From Vibrio sp. BS-M-Sm-2 (GTDB lineage: Bacteria > Pseudomonadota > Gammaproteobacteria > Enterobacterales > Vibrionaceae), in the NCBI RefSeq assembly GCF_041504345.1, contig NZ_CP167894.1, positions 3,348,001 through 3,412,000 on the forward strand: a stretch of 64,000 bases of DNA, given 5' to 3'. Positions 37,225-46,256 of the stretch are shown here, piece after piece. Under the pieces are notes generated by a model that searched no databases, was not told the DNA's origin, and worked only from the letters and a program-made list of their open reading frames with translations. Numbering within the stretch: the first letter of the stretch is position 1; every line of letters begins with the position of its first letter. The translations under genes were made by a program, and so were the position numbers.

Positions 37225-37234
37225 TATACAAATA
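37225..37234. promoter_or_regulatory. Second candidate HutC half-site, upstream of hutC
   Basis: TATACAAATA repeats the flank of the hutI site exactly and lies 19 nt upstream of the hutC ATG, consistent with autoregulation. It is not a full palindrome. Confidence 0.45.
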
Positions 37235-37387
37235 GAGTAACGGATTTTTTCATGATTTCAACATTTCCTCGGGCAATGTGACCTTATTCAACATAGATGG
37301 GGCAAATTGCTTGATTCTGTGAGGCAAGTGTCGCAAATTGTCACGCAATAACTATTCGTAAATCAGATAATTAGAAAGGGAAATAAT

Positions 37388-38131
37388 ATGTTTAAGAAAT
37401 TGAAGGCCTCGTTGGGCATTGGTGCAGCAAAGGTTGATACCGTCTTAGATAATATTGACGTTTTCCAAGGTGGCGAGTTGTCTGGTAACGTTCACATCAT
37501 TGGTGGCGATGTTGAGCAACAAATCGATATGATTAACTTGGTTCTCAACACAGAAGTGAAAGTGGAAACAGAAGACAGCACCAGTTACGAAACTTTTTCA
37601 CTGGGTCGTATTCAAGCCGTAGAGCCTTTCGTGATCCAACCGGGCGAAACCAAACTGGTTCCATTCCGTCTTAAACTTAATGATGAAACGCCAGTGACTG
37701 CGTTGAACGCAAAAATGAACCAGTGCCATGTTTGGGTAGAAACCAACCTAGATATTGGCTTCGCGATTGACCCTAAAGACCGTGACTTTATCTCCGTACA
37801 CCCACTGCCAACAGTCGCTAAAATCATCCAAGGTGTGGAAGCATCGGGCATGGCAATGGTGAAGGCAGACGTAGAGAAGGGCTTCTTAAAAGGCAATAGC
37901 TTTGCTTCTCGCTCAGGCTGTTACCAAGAGATTGAGTTTCGCAGCGGCGGCTTTATGAATAACAAAGAGATTGAACTGTCATTCATAGTAGATGGTTCTA
38001 TGGTTCATTGCTTAGCCGAAATTGACCGCTCACTGAGCTTCCGCGGTGACCAATATATTTCATTTAGCTTACCTGCTAATGCTGCTGATTCAGATATTCG
38101 CAATGCAGTTTCAAGAATCATGAGTGCGTAG
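37388..38131 (+). CDS. Spo0M family protein (sporulation-control homologue)
   Basis: This 247-residue protein matches Spo0M-type arrestin-fold proteins, starting FKKLKASLGIGAAKVDTVL and continuing with VFQGGELSGNVHIIGG and IQPGETKLVPFRLKL. In Bacillus Spo0M affects sporulation and cell division; Vibrio does not sporulate, so the role here is unknown. AAAGGG precedes the ATG. It is divergent from hutC and followed by a strong terminator. Confidence 0.88.
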   Translation: MFKKLKASLGIGAAKVDTVLDNIDVFQGGELSGNVHIIGGDVEQQIDMINLVLNTEVKVETEDSTSYETFSLGRIQAVEPFVIQPGETKLVPFRLKLNDETPVTALNAKMNQCHVWVETNLDIGFAIDPKDRDFISVHPLPTVAKIIQGVEASGMAMVKADVEKGFLKGNSFASRSGCYQEIEFRSGGFMNNKEIELSFIVDGSMVHCLAEIDRSLSFRGDQYISFSLPANAADSDIRNAVSRIMSA

Positions 38132-38184
38132 TTGCCTCTCTGTTAGTAGTGTCTTTCTATTAATAGGTTCAATATGATTTCTAA

Positions 38185-38211
38185 AGCCGAACTTAAACGT
38201 TCGGCTTTTTT
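38185..38211 (+). terminator. Terminator of the Spo0M-like gene
   Basis: AGCCGAAC / GTTCGGCT, an 8-bp stem with a 6-nt loop, is followed by T6. Confidence 0.92.
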
Positions 38212-38422
38212 GTATTGTAGATAAAGCCAACGAATTAATGATTGAGCTATGGGTAAGGCGTTAGAAGGATCTATATAGAAGAGACATTTCAGTCATATAG
38301 TTTTTGTGGTGCTACGGGACTAACATTGTCATTTCATATTATTTCGTTACAATGTTCGGCTACTCACAAATGTGGCATCTGTATTTGCTTCTATGTGGGT
38401 ATATTTATTATGCATATATCCC

Positions 38423-38444
38423 CAATCAACGTACTAGTTGATTG
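38423..38444 (+). promoter_or_regulatory. Upstream hairpin of the thrS leader (domain 4-like)
   Basis: CAATCAAC / GTTGATTG is a perfect 8-bp stem with loop GTACTA. Its position relative to the next hairpin matches domain 4 of the E. coli thrS operator. Confidence 0.55.
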
Positions 38445-38469
38445 AAAGACATATATTAAACATTTTCAT

Positions 38470-38490
38470 GTGTTGCTTGGTGTGCAACAC
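38470..38490 (+). promoter_or_regulatory. thrS leader hairpin resembling the tRNA-Thr anticodon arm (domain 2-like)
   Basis: GTGTTGC / GCAACAC is a perfect 7-bp stem closing a 7-nt loop TTGGTGT. Read as an anticodon loop, U33 is followed by GGU, the anticodon of tRNA-Thr(GGU). It ends 18 nt before the thrS ATG, close enough for a bound synthetase to block the ribosome. Confidence 0.65.
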
Positions 38491-38508
38491 CACTGTAAAG
38501 GACAAATA

Positions 38509-40437
38509 ATGCCAATTATTACTCTTCCTGACGGTAGTCAGCGTCAATTTGACAACCCTGTATCAACTCTAGATGTTGCCCTATCAATCGGTCCTGGTCT
38601 TGCGAAAGCAACCATTGCTGGTCGTGTAGATGGCGAGCGTGTTGATGCTTGTGATCTTATCGAAAACGATGCAAGCCTAGAAATCATCACAGCTAAAGAT
38701 GAAGTTGATGGCCTTGAGATCGTTCGTCACTCTTGTGCTCACCTTTTAGGCCACGCGGTTAAGCAGCTTTTTCCAGAAGCGAAAATGGCGATCGGTCCTA
38801 CTATCGATAACGGCTTCTACTACGATATCGACCTTGAGCACTCTCTAACGCAAGAAGATCTAGAAAAGATTGAAAAGCGCATGAAAGAGCTAGCGAAGAC
38901 CAAGTACCAGGTTGTTAAGAAGAAAGTTAGCTGGCAGGAAGCGCGCGACGCATTCGAAGCTCGCGGCGAGACTTACAAGATTGAAATCTTGGACGAGAAC
39001 GTTTCTAAAGACGATCGTCCAGGCCTGTACCATCACGAAGAATACATCGATATGTGTCGTGGTCCACACGTGCCTAACATGAGCTTCTGCCAGCACTTCA
39101 CTCTACTTAACGTAGCAGGTGCATACTGGCGTGGTAACAGTGACAACAAGATGCTTCAACGTATCTACGGCACTGCATTCCACGACAAGAAGGCGCTTAA
39201 AGCTCACCTTGTGCGCCTAGAAGAAGCGGCTAAACGTGACCACCGTAAAATCGGCAAAGCGCTTGACCTATTCCACATGCAGCAAGAAGCACCAGGCATG
39301 GTGTTCTGGCACCATAACGGTTGGACTATCTTCCGTGAGCTAGAAGTATTTATTCGTCAGAAGCTGACTGAGTACGATTACCAAGAAGTTAAAGGCCCAT
39401 TAATGATGGACCGTGTTCTTTGGGAACGCTCTGGTCACTGGGATAAGTACGCTGAAGCAATGTTCACAACTTCTTCTGAGAACCGTGAATACGCTATCAA
39501 GCCAATGAACTGTCCTGGTCACGTTCAAATCTTCAACCAAGGTTTGAAATCTTACCGTGATCTACCGCTACGTATGGCTGAGTTCGGCTCATGTCACCGT
39601 AACGAGCCGTCTGGCGCACTTCACGGTATTATGCGTGTTCGTGGCTTCACTCAAGATGATGCTCACGTATTCTGTACTGAAGACCAAGTTCAACAAGAAG
39701 TTAAAGCTTGTATTGAAATGGTTTACGATACTTACACAACTTTCGGCTTCGAAAGCATCGTTGTTAAGCTATCTACTCGTCCAGAACAGCGTGTAGGTTC
39801 AGACGAAATGTGGGACCGTGCAGAGGCTGACCTTAAGCAAGCGCTAGAGGCAATGGACATTGCATACGAGATTCAAGAAGGCGAGGGTGCGTTCTACGGA
39901 CCTAAGATTGAATTTACTTTGCATGATTGTTTGGACCGCGCTTGGCAATGTGGTACAGTGCAGCTCGATTTTGCATTACCAGAACGTTTAGGTGCGACTT
40001 ACGTAGGTGAAGATAACGAGCGTCACACGCCAGTTATGATCCACCGCGCGATTTTAGGTTCACTAGAACGCTTCATCGGTATTCTTATTGAAGAATATGC
40101 TGGTTTCTTCCCAACGTGGTTGGCGCCAGAACAAGCAGTTGTAATGGGCATTACAGACAAACAGTCTGAATATGTACAAGAAATTACGAAAAAACTGCAA
40201 AAAAGTGGATTTAGAGTCAAAGCAGACTTGAGAAATGAGAAGATTGGCTTTAAAATCCGCGAACATACTTTGAAACGTGTACCGTTCATGCTTGTGTGTG
40301 GTGACCAAGAAATGGAAGCCGGCGAAATTGCAGTACGTACACGTAAAGGTAAGGACCTTGGCAAATTTAAAGTGGATGACTTTATTTCATACATCCAAGC
40401 CGAGGTTTCAAGCCGTAAGCTCAATCTGGAGGAATAG
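38509..40437 (+). CDS. thrS: Threonyl-tRNA synthetase
   Basis: The enzyme charges tRNA-Thr. The start is ATG 38509 ([13 protein letters not shown]), with AAGGAC upstream, giving 642 residues, exactly the E. coli length; an in-frame GTG/TTG start earlier would read through the leader hairpin. Domains in order are TGS, the editing/SAD domain ([16 protein letters not shown]), the class II core with [10 protein letters not shown] (zinc Cys) and [10 protein letters not shown], and the anticodon-binding domain. infC follows after 2 nt. Confidence 0.98.
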   Translation: MPIITLPDGSQRQFDNPVSTLDVALSIGPGLAKATIAGRVDGERVDACDLIENDASLEIITAKDEVDGLEIVRHSCAHLLGHAVKQLFPEAKMAIGPTIDNGFYYDIDLEHSLTQEDLEKIEKRMKELAKTKYQVVKKKVSWQEARDAFEARGETYKIEILDENVSKDDRPGLYHHEEYIDMCRGPHVPNMSFCQHFTLLNVAGAYWRGNSDNKMLQRIYGTAFHDKKALKAHLVRLEEAAKRDHRKIGKALDLFHMQQEAPGMVFWHHNGWTIFRELEVFIRQKLTEYDYQEVKGPLMMDRVLWERSGHWDKYAEAMFTTSSENREYAIKPMNCPGHVQIFNQGLKSYRDLPLRMAEFGSCHRNEPSGALHGIMRVRGFTQDDAHVFCTEDQVQQEVKACIEMVYDTYTTFGFESIVVKLSTRPEQRVGSDEMWDRAEADLKQALEAMDIAYEIQEGEGAFYGPKIEFTLHDCLDRAWQCGTVQLDFALPERLGATYVGEDNERHTPVMIHRAILGSLERFIGILIEEYAGFFPTWLAPEQAVVMGITDKQSEYVQEITKKLQKSGFRVKADLRNEKIGFKIREHTLKRVPFMLVCGDQEMEAGEIAVRTRKGKDLGKFKVDDFISYIQAEVSSRKLNLEE

Positions 40438-40439
40438 CT

Positions 40440-40991
40440 ATTAAAGGCGGAAGACGTGGCCAACAACCGGCCAAACAAAACCAGCACCGTTTAAACGGTG
40501 ACATTCGTGGCGTTCGTGAAGTGCGTCTAACTGGCGCAGACGGCGAAGCTGTTGGTGTAGTATCAATCGCTGAAGCGATGGAAGCTGCAAATGAAGCTGG
40601 TATGGATCTTGTAGAGATCAGCCCTAACGCCGAGCCGCCAGTTTGTCGTGTGATGGACTACGGTAAGTTCCTCTTCGAGAAGAGCAAAGCTGCGAAAGAG
40701 CAGAAGAAGAAGCAAAAGCAGGTTCAGATCAAGGAAATTAAATTCCGACCTGGAACTGATATTGGAGACTATCAGGTAAAACTACGCAACCTGACTGGTT
40801 TCCTAGAAGACGGCAACAAAGTGAAGGTAACAATTCGCTTCCGTGGCCGCGAAATGGCTCACCAAGAAATCGGTGTTGACGTTCTTAATCGTTTGAAAGC
40901 GGATACTGAAGAATTTGCAGTAGTCGAATCTTTCCCAACGAGAATTGAAGGTCGCCAGATGATCATGGTGTTGGCCCCTAAAAAGAAGTAA
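40440..40991 (+). CDS. infC: Translation initiation factor IF-3 (AUU start)
   Basis: IF-3 keeps the 30S subunit free and checks the start codon. The true start is ATT 40440, 2 nt after the thrS stop and 7 nt after GGAGG; from there the protein is 183 residues and begins [19 protein letters not shown], matching IF-3. The first ordinary start codon in frame, at 40521, would remove the conserved N-terminal domain part INGEIR-like. IF-3 discriminates against AUU, so the start gives negative autoregulation. The C-terminal [18 protein letters not shown] and [14 protein letters not shown] are typical. Confidence 0.97.
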   Translation: MKGGRRGQQPAKQNQHRLNGDIRGVREVRLTGADGEAVGVVSIAEAMEAANEAGMDLVEISPNAEPPVCRVMDYGKFLFEKSKAAKEQKKKQKQVQIKEIKFRPGTDIGDYQVKLRNLTGFLEDGNKVKVTIRFRGREMAHQEIGVDVLNRLKADTEEFAVVESFPTRIEGRQMIMVLAPKKK

Positions 40992-41012
40992 TTAACGGCT
41001 TTGCAAGTAATT

Positions 41013-41045
41013 AAACCCTGCAGCCTCAGGTTGCGGGGTTTTATT
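41013..41045 (+). terminator. Hairpin between infC and rpmI, possible attenuator
   Basis: AAACCCTGCAGCC / GGTTGCGGGGTTT pair over 13 bp with two wobbles and a 3-nt loop, followed by TTTTA. It may cut transcription partly, or take part in L20-mediated control of rpmI-rplT. Confidence 0.65.
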
Positions 41046-41095
41046 CGCCCTAATTACTATGTTATTAACAACTCAACAATGCGGAGTTATTCATC

Positions 41096-41290
41096 ATGCC
41101 TAAGATGAAAACCAACAAAGGTGCTGCTAAGCGTTTCCAGAAAACTGCTGGTGGTATTAAGTTTAAGCACGCTGGTAAACGTCACATCCTGACTAAGCGT
41201 ACTACTAAGAACAAGCGTCAGCTACGTCCGAACTCGATCCTTCCTAAATGTGAAGTTGCTCAAGTTCTACGTATGATGCCATACGCTTAA
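41096..41290 (+). CDS. rpmI: 50S ribosomal protein L35
   Basis: This 64-residue basic protein ([16 protein letters not shown] then [15 protein letters not shown]) matches L35 end to end. It lies between infC and rplT as in enteric bacteria and is translated with rplT, from which it is 42 nt away. In E. coli the pair is repressed by L20 through the leader upstream of rpmI. Confidence 0.98.
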   Translation: MPKMKTNKGAAKRFQKTAGGIKFKHAGKRHILTKRTTKNKRQLRPNSILPKCEVAQVLRMMPYA

Positions 41291-41332
41291 TTCTTTTTAG
41301 TTTATAAATTCGTTTAGTTTAGGAGAAGCACA

Positions 41333-41686
41333 ATGCCTCGCGTAAAACGTGGTGTACAAGCTCGTGCACGTCATAAGAAAGTTCTAAAACAAGCTAAAGG
41401 TTACTACGGAGCACGTTCACGTGTTTACCGCGTAGCTTTCCAAGCAGTTACCAAAGCTGGTCAATACGCTTACCGTGACCGTCGCAACAAGAAACGTCAA
41501 TTCCGTCAACTTTGGATTGCACGTATCAACGCGGCATCTCGTCAAAATGGTCTATCTTACAGCCGTTTCATCAATGGCCTTAAGAAAGCATCTATCGAGA
41601 TCGACCGTAAGATTCTTGCTGACATCGCAGTATTCGACAAAGCAGCATTTGCTGTTCTAGTTGAAAAAGCGAAAGCATCTCTATAA
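41333..41686 (+). CDS. rplT: 50S ribosomal protein L20
   Basis: This 117-residue protein ([35 protein letters not shown]) matches L20, an early assembly protein of the 50S subunit and the autogenous repressor of the rpmI-rplT cistrons in related bacteria. TAGGAGAAG precedes the ATG. A strong terminator follows, ending the thrS-infC-rpmI-rplT cluster. Confidence 0.98.
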   Translation: MPRVKRGVQARARHKKVLKQAKGYYGARSRVYRVAFQAVTKAGQYAYRDRRNKKRQFRQLWIARINAASRQNGLSYSRFINGLKKASIEIDRKILADIAVFDKAAFAVLVEKAKASL

Positions 41687-41711
41687 TTTAGAGTTAGCTT
41701 AAAGGTTTAAG

Positions 41712-41739
41712 AAAAGGAGAACTTCGGTTCTCCTTTTTT
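41712..41739 (+). terminator. Terminator of rplT with UUCG tetraloop
   Basis: AAAAGGAGAAC-TTCG-GTTCTCCTTTT has an extra-stable tetraloop and T tail. Confidence 0.95.
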
Positions 41740-41764
41740 ATTGCCTGTAATTTGGCCTCAAGAG

Positions 41765-41798
41765 ATTCCCAACTCCTTCCTCCGTCAGTTTTGGGAAT
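41765..41798. repeat. Inverted repeat of a type common in Vibrio intergenic DNA
   Basis: ATTCCCAA (41765-41772) and TTGGGAAT (41791-41798) are perfect arms around an 18-nt centre. It resembles a widespread Vibrionaceae palindromic repeat as I remember it; no second copy is seen in the window. Confidence 0.5.
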
Positions 41799-41894
41799 GA
41801 CGAGACAAACTTCCGCATCTAATTTTTATTCGCTTGGACAGGCATTCTGGTATATAAACATCTACCTAACCCTTAATGCTAAGCGACTGAATAA

Positions 41895-42209
41895 ATGACC
41901 GCACCAACTACTATGACGTTCTTTGGACGTTTTGAAGCTGACATCCTTTCTGGCAAAAAGACCATTACCATTCGCGATGAATCTGAACGCGATTACCAAC
42001 CCGGTAGCGTTGTTGAAGTATCAACGTTAGAAGAAGGTCGCGTGTTCTGTAATCTTAAGATCATCAGCGTAGAACCAATCCTGTTCGATGAACTGGGTGA
42101 GTTTCATGCACAACAAGAGAACATGACGCTGCAAGTTCTGAAAGATGTGATTCAAGATATCTACCCAGGTATTTCTCAGCTTTACGTTGTCTCTTACGAG
42201 CTGGTTTAA
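41895..42209 (+). CDS. yqfB: N4-acetylcytidine amidohydrolase, ASCH domain
   Basis: This 104-residue ASCH protein aligns with E. coli YqfB over its length: MTFFGRFEADILSGKKTIT, TIRDESE, and HAQQENMTLQVLK followed by IQDIYPGISQLYV. YqfB hydrolyses N4-acetylcytidine to cytidine and acetate; the Lys-Thr pair in GKKTITIRD and the Glu in the AQQENMTL segment are the expected catalytic region. It is an isolated gene 50 nt before another small gene. Confidence 0.92.
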   Translation: MTAPTTMTFFGRFEADILSGKKTITIRDESERDYQPGSVVEVSTLEEGRVFCNLKIISVEPILFDELGEFHAQQENMTLQVLKDVIQDIYPGISQLYVVSYELV

Positions 42210-42258
42210 TCGCTAACAACGCACGTTTAGTACAGTTCTTGGATAGATAGGAGGGATT

Positions 42259-42708
42259 ATGACTGAGTTCTCGAGCGACACTAAGCAGCAAATCTTGCTT
42301 CAACTTTATTGTCGTGAGCAAACTGACCAGCCGTTAATTCCTCGTACCGATCTCGACATCGATCTTTACGACAGCGAAGCGTTTTTAGTTTGGCGTGCAA
42401 CCAAGCGCGACTTTGTTATCAGTGATATTGATAACCGTGTTTGGGTAAAAAGCTGCACGGGTGGTTACATTACTGAAGTGCATTTTAAAGCGGATGGCAC
42501 TCTAACGGAGTACCGTTTGTTTGACCGCTTTAAAACGGTAGGGCAATGGCAGTTAAAAGACGGCTTATTGCACGTTGAGATTACTAAGGGCGATAACCGA
42601 TATCAATTTGCGGTTGTTGCTAGGGCAGATCTTAATATCCATTCAGCGGTGGAACATAAGAACGGCGACCTGCATTCGTATCTGAAGCTGGTGCAAGCTG
42701 AGTGTTAA
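42259..42708 (+). CDS. Protein of unknown function
   Basis: The 149-residue protein is soluble and beta-rich, with a repeated strand pattern such as VWVKSCTGGYITEVHF and YRLFDRFKTVGQWQLKDG resembling a lipocalin-like or avidin-like barrel, an inference only. AGGAGGG precedes the ATG. It follows yqfB with a 49-nt gap and may share its transcript; a bidirectional terminator comes after. I do not recognise a family. Confidence 0.65.
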   Translation: MTEFSSDTKQQILLQLYCREQTDQPLIPRTDLDIDLYDSEAFLVWRATKRDFVISDIDNRVWVKSCTGGYITEVHFKADGTLTEYRLFDRFKTVGQWQLKDGLLHVEITKGDNRYQFAVVARADLNIHSAVEHKNGDLHSYLKLVQAEC

Positions 42709-42755
42709 CTCCTTTCGTCGAGCTTACTAAAGTGAGCAATATTCCCAGAAATAAC

Positions 42756-42779
42756 AAAGCCAACAGTGATGTTGGCTTT
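42756..42779. terminator. Bidirectional terminator between convergent genes
   Basis: AAAGCCAACA-GTGA-TGTTGGCTTT, a perfect 10-bp stem. Confidence 0.85.
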
Positions 42780-42840
42780 GTTGTTTCTGGCGAAGCTAAC
42801 TAAGCGTTAGCATTCTTTAAGTTCTGTTTATCTACGGCGT

Positions 42841-44079
42841 TTACGCTTCAAAGTTTGTTAGGCGAGAGTGCAGTTCACTTCCAACATCTTGTTTCGCGCA
42901 AACCGTTAGCAAGTCATCAATAAAGTACTTTAATGCGCGAGCTTCGATACGACGAATGCCTTGTTGCTGTTCTTCAGTTAGGTAGCCATAGATAGTTGCA
43001 GCGCCAAAGTCACCAAAGATCATTTGGCCTTGCTTATTGACTAGGGTGTTGTGCGCATACAAATCACCGTGGCACACCTTGTTGTCGTGTAGGTGATTAA
43101 ATACATCAATCATTTGAGTAACGATGTTGTCGATTTGCGCGATTGGAAGTTCGAAATCTTCTGGGAAAGTATCACGGGTGCAAGTCTCGAGTGTCGGTGG
43201 CAAGCCTAGGTTGTAATAGCTGCTTGGGATAAGCTCCATTACCAACGCAAGGTAATCTTGCTCGTCCACTTGAGCGATAGACTTCACTAGGTTGCTATGG
43301 TGACCAGCTTGAAGACACGCTTCCAGTTCATCATGTGGGTAGCCGTCGCTTGTTACTTCGCCTTTGAATACTTTAACTGCCACTTCCTGAGGGAAGTCAA
43401 AATCACTGTTTGACCAATTAGCATGAGATATCACGCCTGATGCGCCTTGGCCAAGCACTTGGTTCAATGAGTAGCATTGCGAGCTCACCGCTGGCACGCT
43501 ATCTAAGCTGCTCGGGTGTTTGCAAAATGGATTACCCGCAAAGGCTAACCAAGCCAGTTTCGGAAGCTTAATAAGGAACTCTGGGAATTCCGTCAGTTGG
43601 TTTGCAGACAACCGAACCAGTCCGAGGTTGGATAGCTTTTCCATACTCTCAGGTAAAGCGCGAAGCTGGTTGCCTGCGAGTGCCAGCTTTTGCAGTCTTG
43701 GTCTTTCACCCAGTGAGTTAGGCAGAACCTCGATTGCATTATCTGTCAGGATCAACCAGCGTAATTGAGGTGGCAGAGACTCTTCACTCACGGTTTTGAT
43801 TTGGTTGGTCTTGAAACCGATCATTTCAAGTTGAGGAAGTGACCCAAGAACATCAGGAAGGTGCGTAAATAGGTTATTCGACGCGAAGATAATACGCAGG
43901 TGAGTCAGCTGTGATAACTCTTCAGGTAAGTCTGATAGTTGATTCCCCGAAAGATCCAGAATTTCTAGTGAATCGGCGAGATCCAATATTTCTAATGGAA
44001 ACTCAGTGAGACCTTCTGATAGTTTTAAGCGCTTAATACCTTTAAGTTGCCCTGATTTTAATTGTTCTAGAGTATGCAA
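42841..44079 (-). CDS. Leucine-rich repeat protein kinase
   Basis: This 412-residue protein has about seven leucine-rich repeats of the 23-residue type (for example LEILDLSGNQLSDLPEEL) at about 15-195, then a eukaryote-like Ser/Thr kinase domain. Kinase motifs are present: glycine loop LGQGASGVI, VAVKVFKG with the ATP-anchoring lysine, catalytic loop CHGDLYAHNTLV (HGD in place of HRD) and metal site FGDFGAA. All core catalytic residues are present, so it should be active. The C-terminal lobe is short. No phosphatase or substrate gene is adjacent. LRR kinases of this form occur in several marine gamma-proteobacteria; substrate unknown. Confidence 0.88.
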   Translation of the reverse strand: MHTLEQLKSGQLKGIKRLKLSEGLTEFPLEILDLADSLEILDLSGNQLSDLPEELSQLTHLRIIFASNNLFTHLPDVLGSLPQLEMIGFKTNQIKTVSEESLPPQLRWLILTDNAIEVLPNSLGERPRLQKLALAGNQLRALPESMEKLSNLGLVRLSANQLTEFPEFLIKLPKLAWLAFAGNPFCKHPSSLDSVPAVSSQCYSLNQVLGQGASGVISHANWSNSDFDFPQEVAVKVFKGEVTSDGYPHDELEACLQAGHHSNLVKSIAQVDEQDYLALVMELIPSSYYNLGLPPTLETCTRDTFPEDFELPIAQIDNIVTQMIDVFNHLHDNKVCHGDLYAHNTLVNKQGQMIFGDFGAATIYGYLTEEQQQGIRRIEARALKYFIDDLLTVCAKQDVGSELHSRLTNFEA

Positions 44080-44194
44080 ACCTTAGCCTTATGAATAGAT
44101 GTTCGAGGCGCGTAGTGTACTTGTCTCAATCGAGAAAGGCGAGTATCCGCAACAATACCCTCCTATCTAAGCTCAGTGGTCGTTGGTATCAAGG

Positions 44195-45769
44195 TTAAAG
44201 CTGAATACGATTTTGGCTAACGCCGACCTCCTCAACAAAATCGACGTCATGACTGACTAAGATAAAAGCGCCTCGGTATTCACGCAAAGCTGACGCTAAT
44301 ATCTGCTTAGAGTCGATATCTAAATGATTGTCTGGCTCATCAAGCAGCAGTAGTGGAGAGTCTTGCTTATGGCTGACAATCAACATCGCCAGTTTCATTT
44401 TCTCTCCACCACTTAGGTGAGCGACTTTGCGGTACACAGAATCACGCCTAAAGCCGATGCCAGCTAACAATGTCCGAGCATCACTCTCTGTGAGCCCATC
44501 ACTATGTGTCATGAGGCTATCGAACATGGTGTTATGGGTATCCAATAAACCAAAGTGTTGATCAAGGTACACCGTAGATCCTAAGCGTTTGATGGTGCCA
44601 GTGTAGTTCTTGTGCTCGTTGTGAATCGCTTTCAACAGTGTCGATTTACCACAGCCGTTTGCACCGCTTAGATAACAGCGTTCGCCTTGTGACAGAGAAA
44701 AGTGGATAGCAGTACCAGGCCCATACTCAAGTCGGCAATCTTTAACAGTTAACAGCGCGTTCTTTTTCTTGCTATTACTCTGTTGTAGATACAAGGCCTG
44801 CGGTTTCATCTGCTCTTTTTGTTCTTTAAGAGATTGAAGCTGATTTTGATTTTGCTCCTTTAAGTTACTGTGGCTAGTAGCTGACGCTGCTTGTGTTCGT
44901 CCGGCTTTGTCTTTCATTGCATCCATTAAGATCTTGGGCTGACTGCCTGATTTACGCAGTCGATTTCCTTGCGCCTCTCGCTGTTGTGCTTTTTCCTTAT
45001 TAGCCTGAGCTTGGCGCTCCAGACGTTTCTTTTCAGATTGATGATGCGCAATCTGCTTGTCCAATGCTTCACTTTGGCTCGACATTTGTTTGAAGTAATC
45101 ATCGTAGTTTCCTTTGTAGAAACGTAACCCCAAACTGTTGAGGTGGTAGATTCCTTCCATGTGTCTTAATAAGCTTCGATCGTGACTTACGATTAGTATT
45201 TTGCCTTCAAACAACTGGCACTGCTCTAGTAACCAATGACGTCCGTCGTTATCCAAATGGTTAGAAGGTTCATCGAGAATTAACATGTCGTGATTCGACG
45301 TAAACAAGCGATGAAGTTGCAAGAGGGCAAGTTGGCCCCCGCTTAATGTGTTGCATGGTGTGGTTAACTCACTGGTTATTTTCAATGTAGCTAAAAGCTG
45401 TTGAATGCTTCCTTGTAAATCCCAATCGTCACCAACGATATTGAAGTGCTCAAGTTCGCAGCTACCTCGTTCGATGGCTTGCAAGGCATTGAGCTTTTCA
45501 GTGATACCTAAGAAGTCAGCAATGCTGATTGCGCTATCCAAAAGCTCTGAAGGTAATTGCGAGTAAAAGCCGATCGAACCTTGTCTGGAAACACTGCCTG
45601 ATGTCGGTTGTTTTTGCCCGGTGAGTAACGAAAGTAGCAGCGACTTTCCAGCCCCATTTCTTCCAACTAGTCCTGTAAGGCGCATGTTCAAATTAAAGGT
45701 GATGTCTTTGAATAACCACTCACCAGTATCAAGCTGAAATGAGAGATTATTGGCTAATATAGTAGGCAT
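44195..45769 (-). CDS. ABC-F family ATPase
   Basis: This 524-residue protein has two ABC cassettes and no membrane domain. The first has Walker A GRNGAGKS, signature LSGGQLALLQL and Walker B LILDEPSNHLD; the second has GANGCGKST, LSGGEKMKLAML and LLLDEPDNHLD. The linker between them is long, charged and rich in Gln/Lys, as in ABC-F proteins that act at the ribosomal E site. It is not clearly EttA, Uup, YheS or YbiT. GGAGG precedes the ATG. A translation-factor or antibiotic-protection role is inferred. Confidence 0.9.
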   Translation of the reverse strand: MPTILANNLSFQLDTGEWLFKDITFNLNMRLTGLVGRNGAGKSLLLSLLTGQKQPTSGSVSRQGSIGFYSQLPSELLDSAISIADFLGITEKLNALQAIERGSCELEHFNIVGDDWDLQGSIQQLLATLKITSELTTPCNTLSGGQLALLQLHRLFTSNHDMLILDEPSNHLDNDGRHWLLEQCQLFEGKILIVSHDRSLLRHMEGIYHLNSLGLRFYKGNYDDYFKQMSSQSEALDKQIAHHQSEKKRLERQAQANKEKAQQREAQGNRLRKSGSQPKILMDAMKDKAGRTQAASATSHSNLKEQNQNQLQSLKEQKEQMKPQALYLQQSNSKKKNALLTVKDCRLEYGPGTAIHFSLSQGERCYLSGANGCGKSTLLKAIHNEHKNYTGTIKRLGSTVYLDQHFGLLDTHNTMFDSLMTHSDGLTESDARTLLAGIGFRRDSVYRKVAHLSGGEKMKLAMLIVSHKQDSPLLLLDEPDNHLDIDSKQILASALREYRGAFILVSHDVDFVEEVGVSQNRIQL

Positions 45770-46256
45770 AAGAATACCTCCCTTTACGTGTAAACGAGTA
45801 AAAGGGGTGAGGCGCTTTTCTATCTAGACTCTAATGTAGGAATCTAACAATAGATCGCCAAAGACGTTACTTAGGTAGATGACCAATCAAAAATAGAAAA
45901 CCTGTGATGAGATGATTTCTGTCTTTGAGGTACAGTTCTGTAAGATTCATGTTGTCAAAAGACGGTTCTTTAAGAACTTGATTTGTCGCGAAAATAGATG
46001 ACGAAGTAACGCCCACTAACCCCGAGTGTCCAAATGATTTTTATAAAAATAAATCGGATGTCAGGATGTTAGTACTTCATTATGGCGTTATTCTCTTTTG
46101 AAATGATGGTGGGATGTTACTGAAAGAGGGTGCTTAAAGTCAATATGGTGGCCTGATTAAAATGTATCCAAATAATTAAAGCGCCTATATAACCATGAGA
46201 TAACCTGAGGCGCTTTAGAGTGTTCTTTGAAAGAATAGCTTCGAAGAGTGTGGAGA
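45770..46256. other. Intergenic region upstream of the ABC-F gene
   Basis: 487 nt without a reading frame. It holds the ABC-F promoter side and, at its far end, the hairpin at 46178-46216. Nothing else is recognisable. Confidence 0.5.
46178..46216 (-). terminator. Hairpin after the tetR-type gene
   Basis: AAAGCGCCT / AGGCGCTTT is a 9-bp stem with a 21-nt loop; on the minus strand it is followed by an AT-rich T-containing tail. Confidence 0.6.

Larger units (their letters stand above)
38212..38508 (+). other. thrS upstream region and leader
   Basis: This 297-nt region has no gene. The distal part presumably holds the promoter. The proximal part has two hairpins arranged like the E. coli thrS operator: 38423-38444 and 38470-38490, separated by an unpaired AT-rich linker and followed by the ribosome site. 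Confidence 0.6.

Noticed and set aside
40521..40991. infC starting at the GTG at 40521
   Set aside because: It removes conserved IF-3 N-terminal sequence; the AUU at 40440 with GGAGG in front fits the family.
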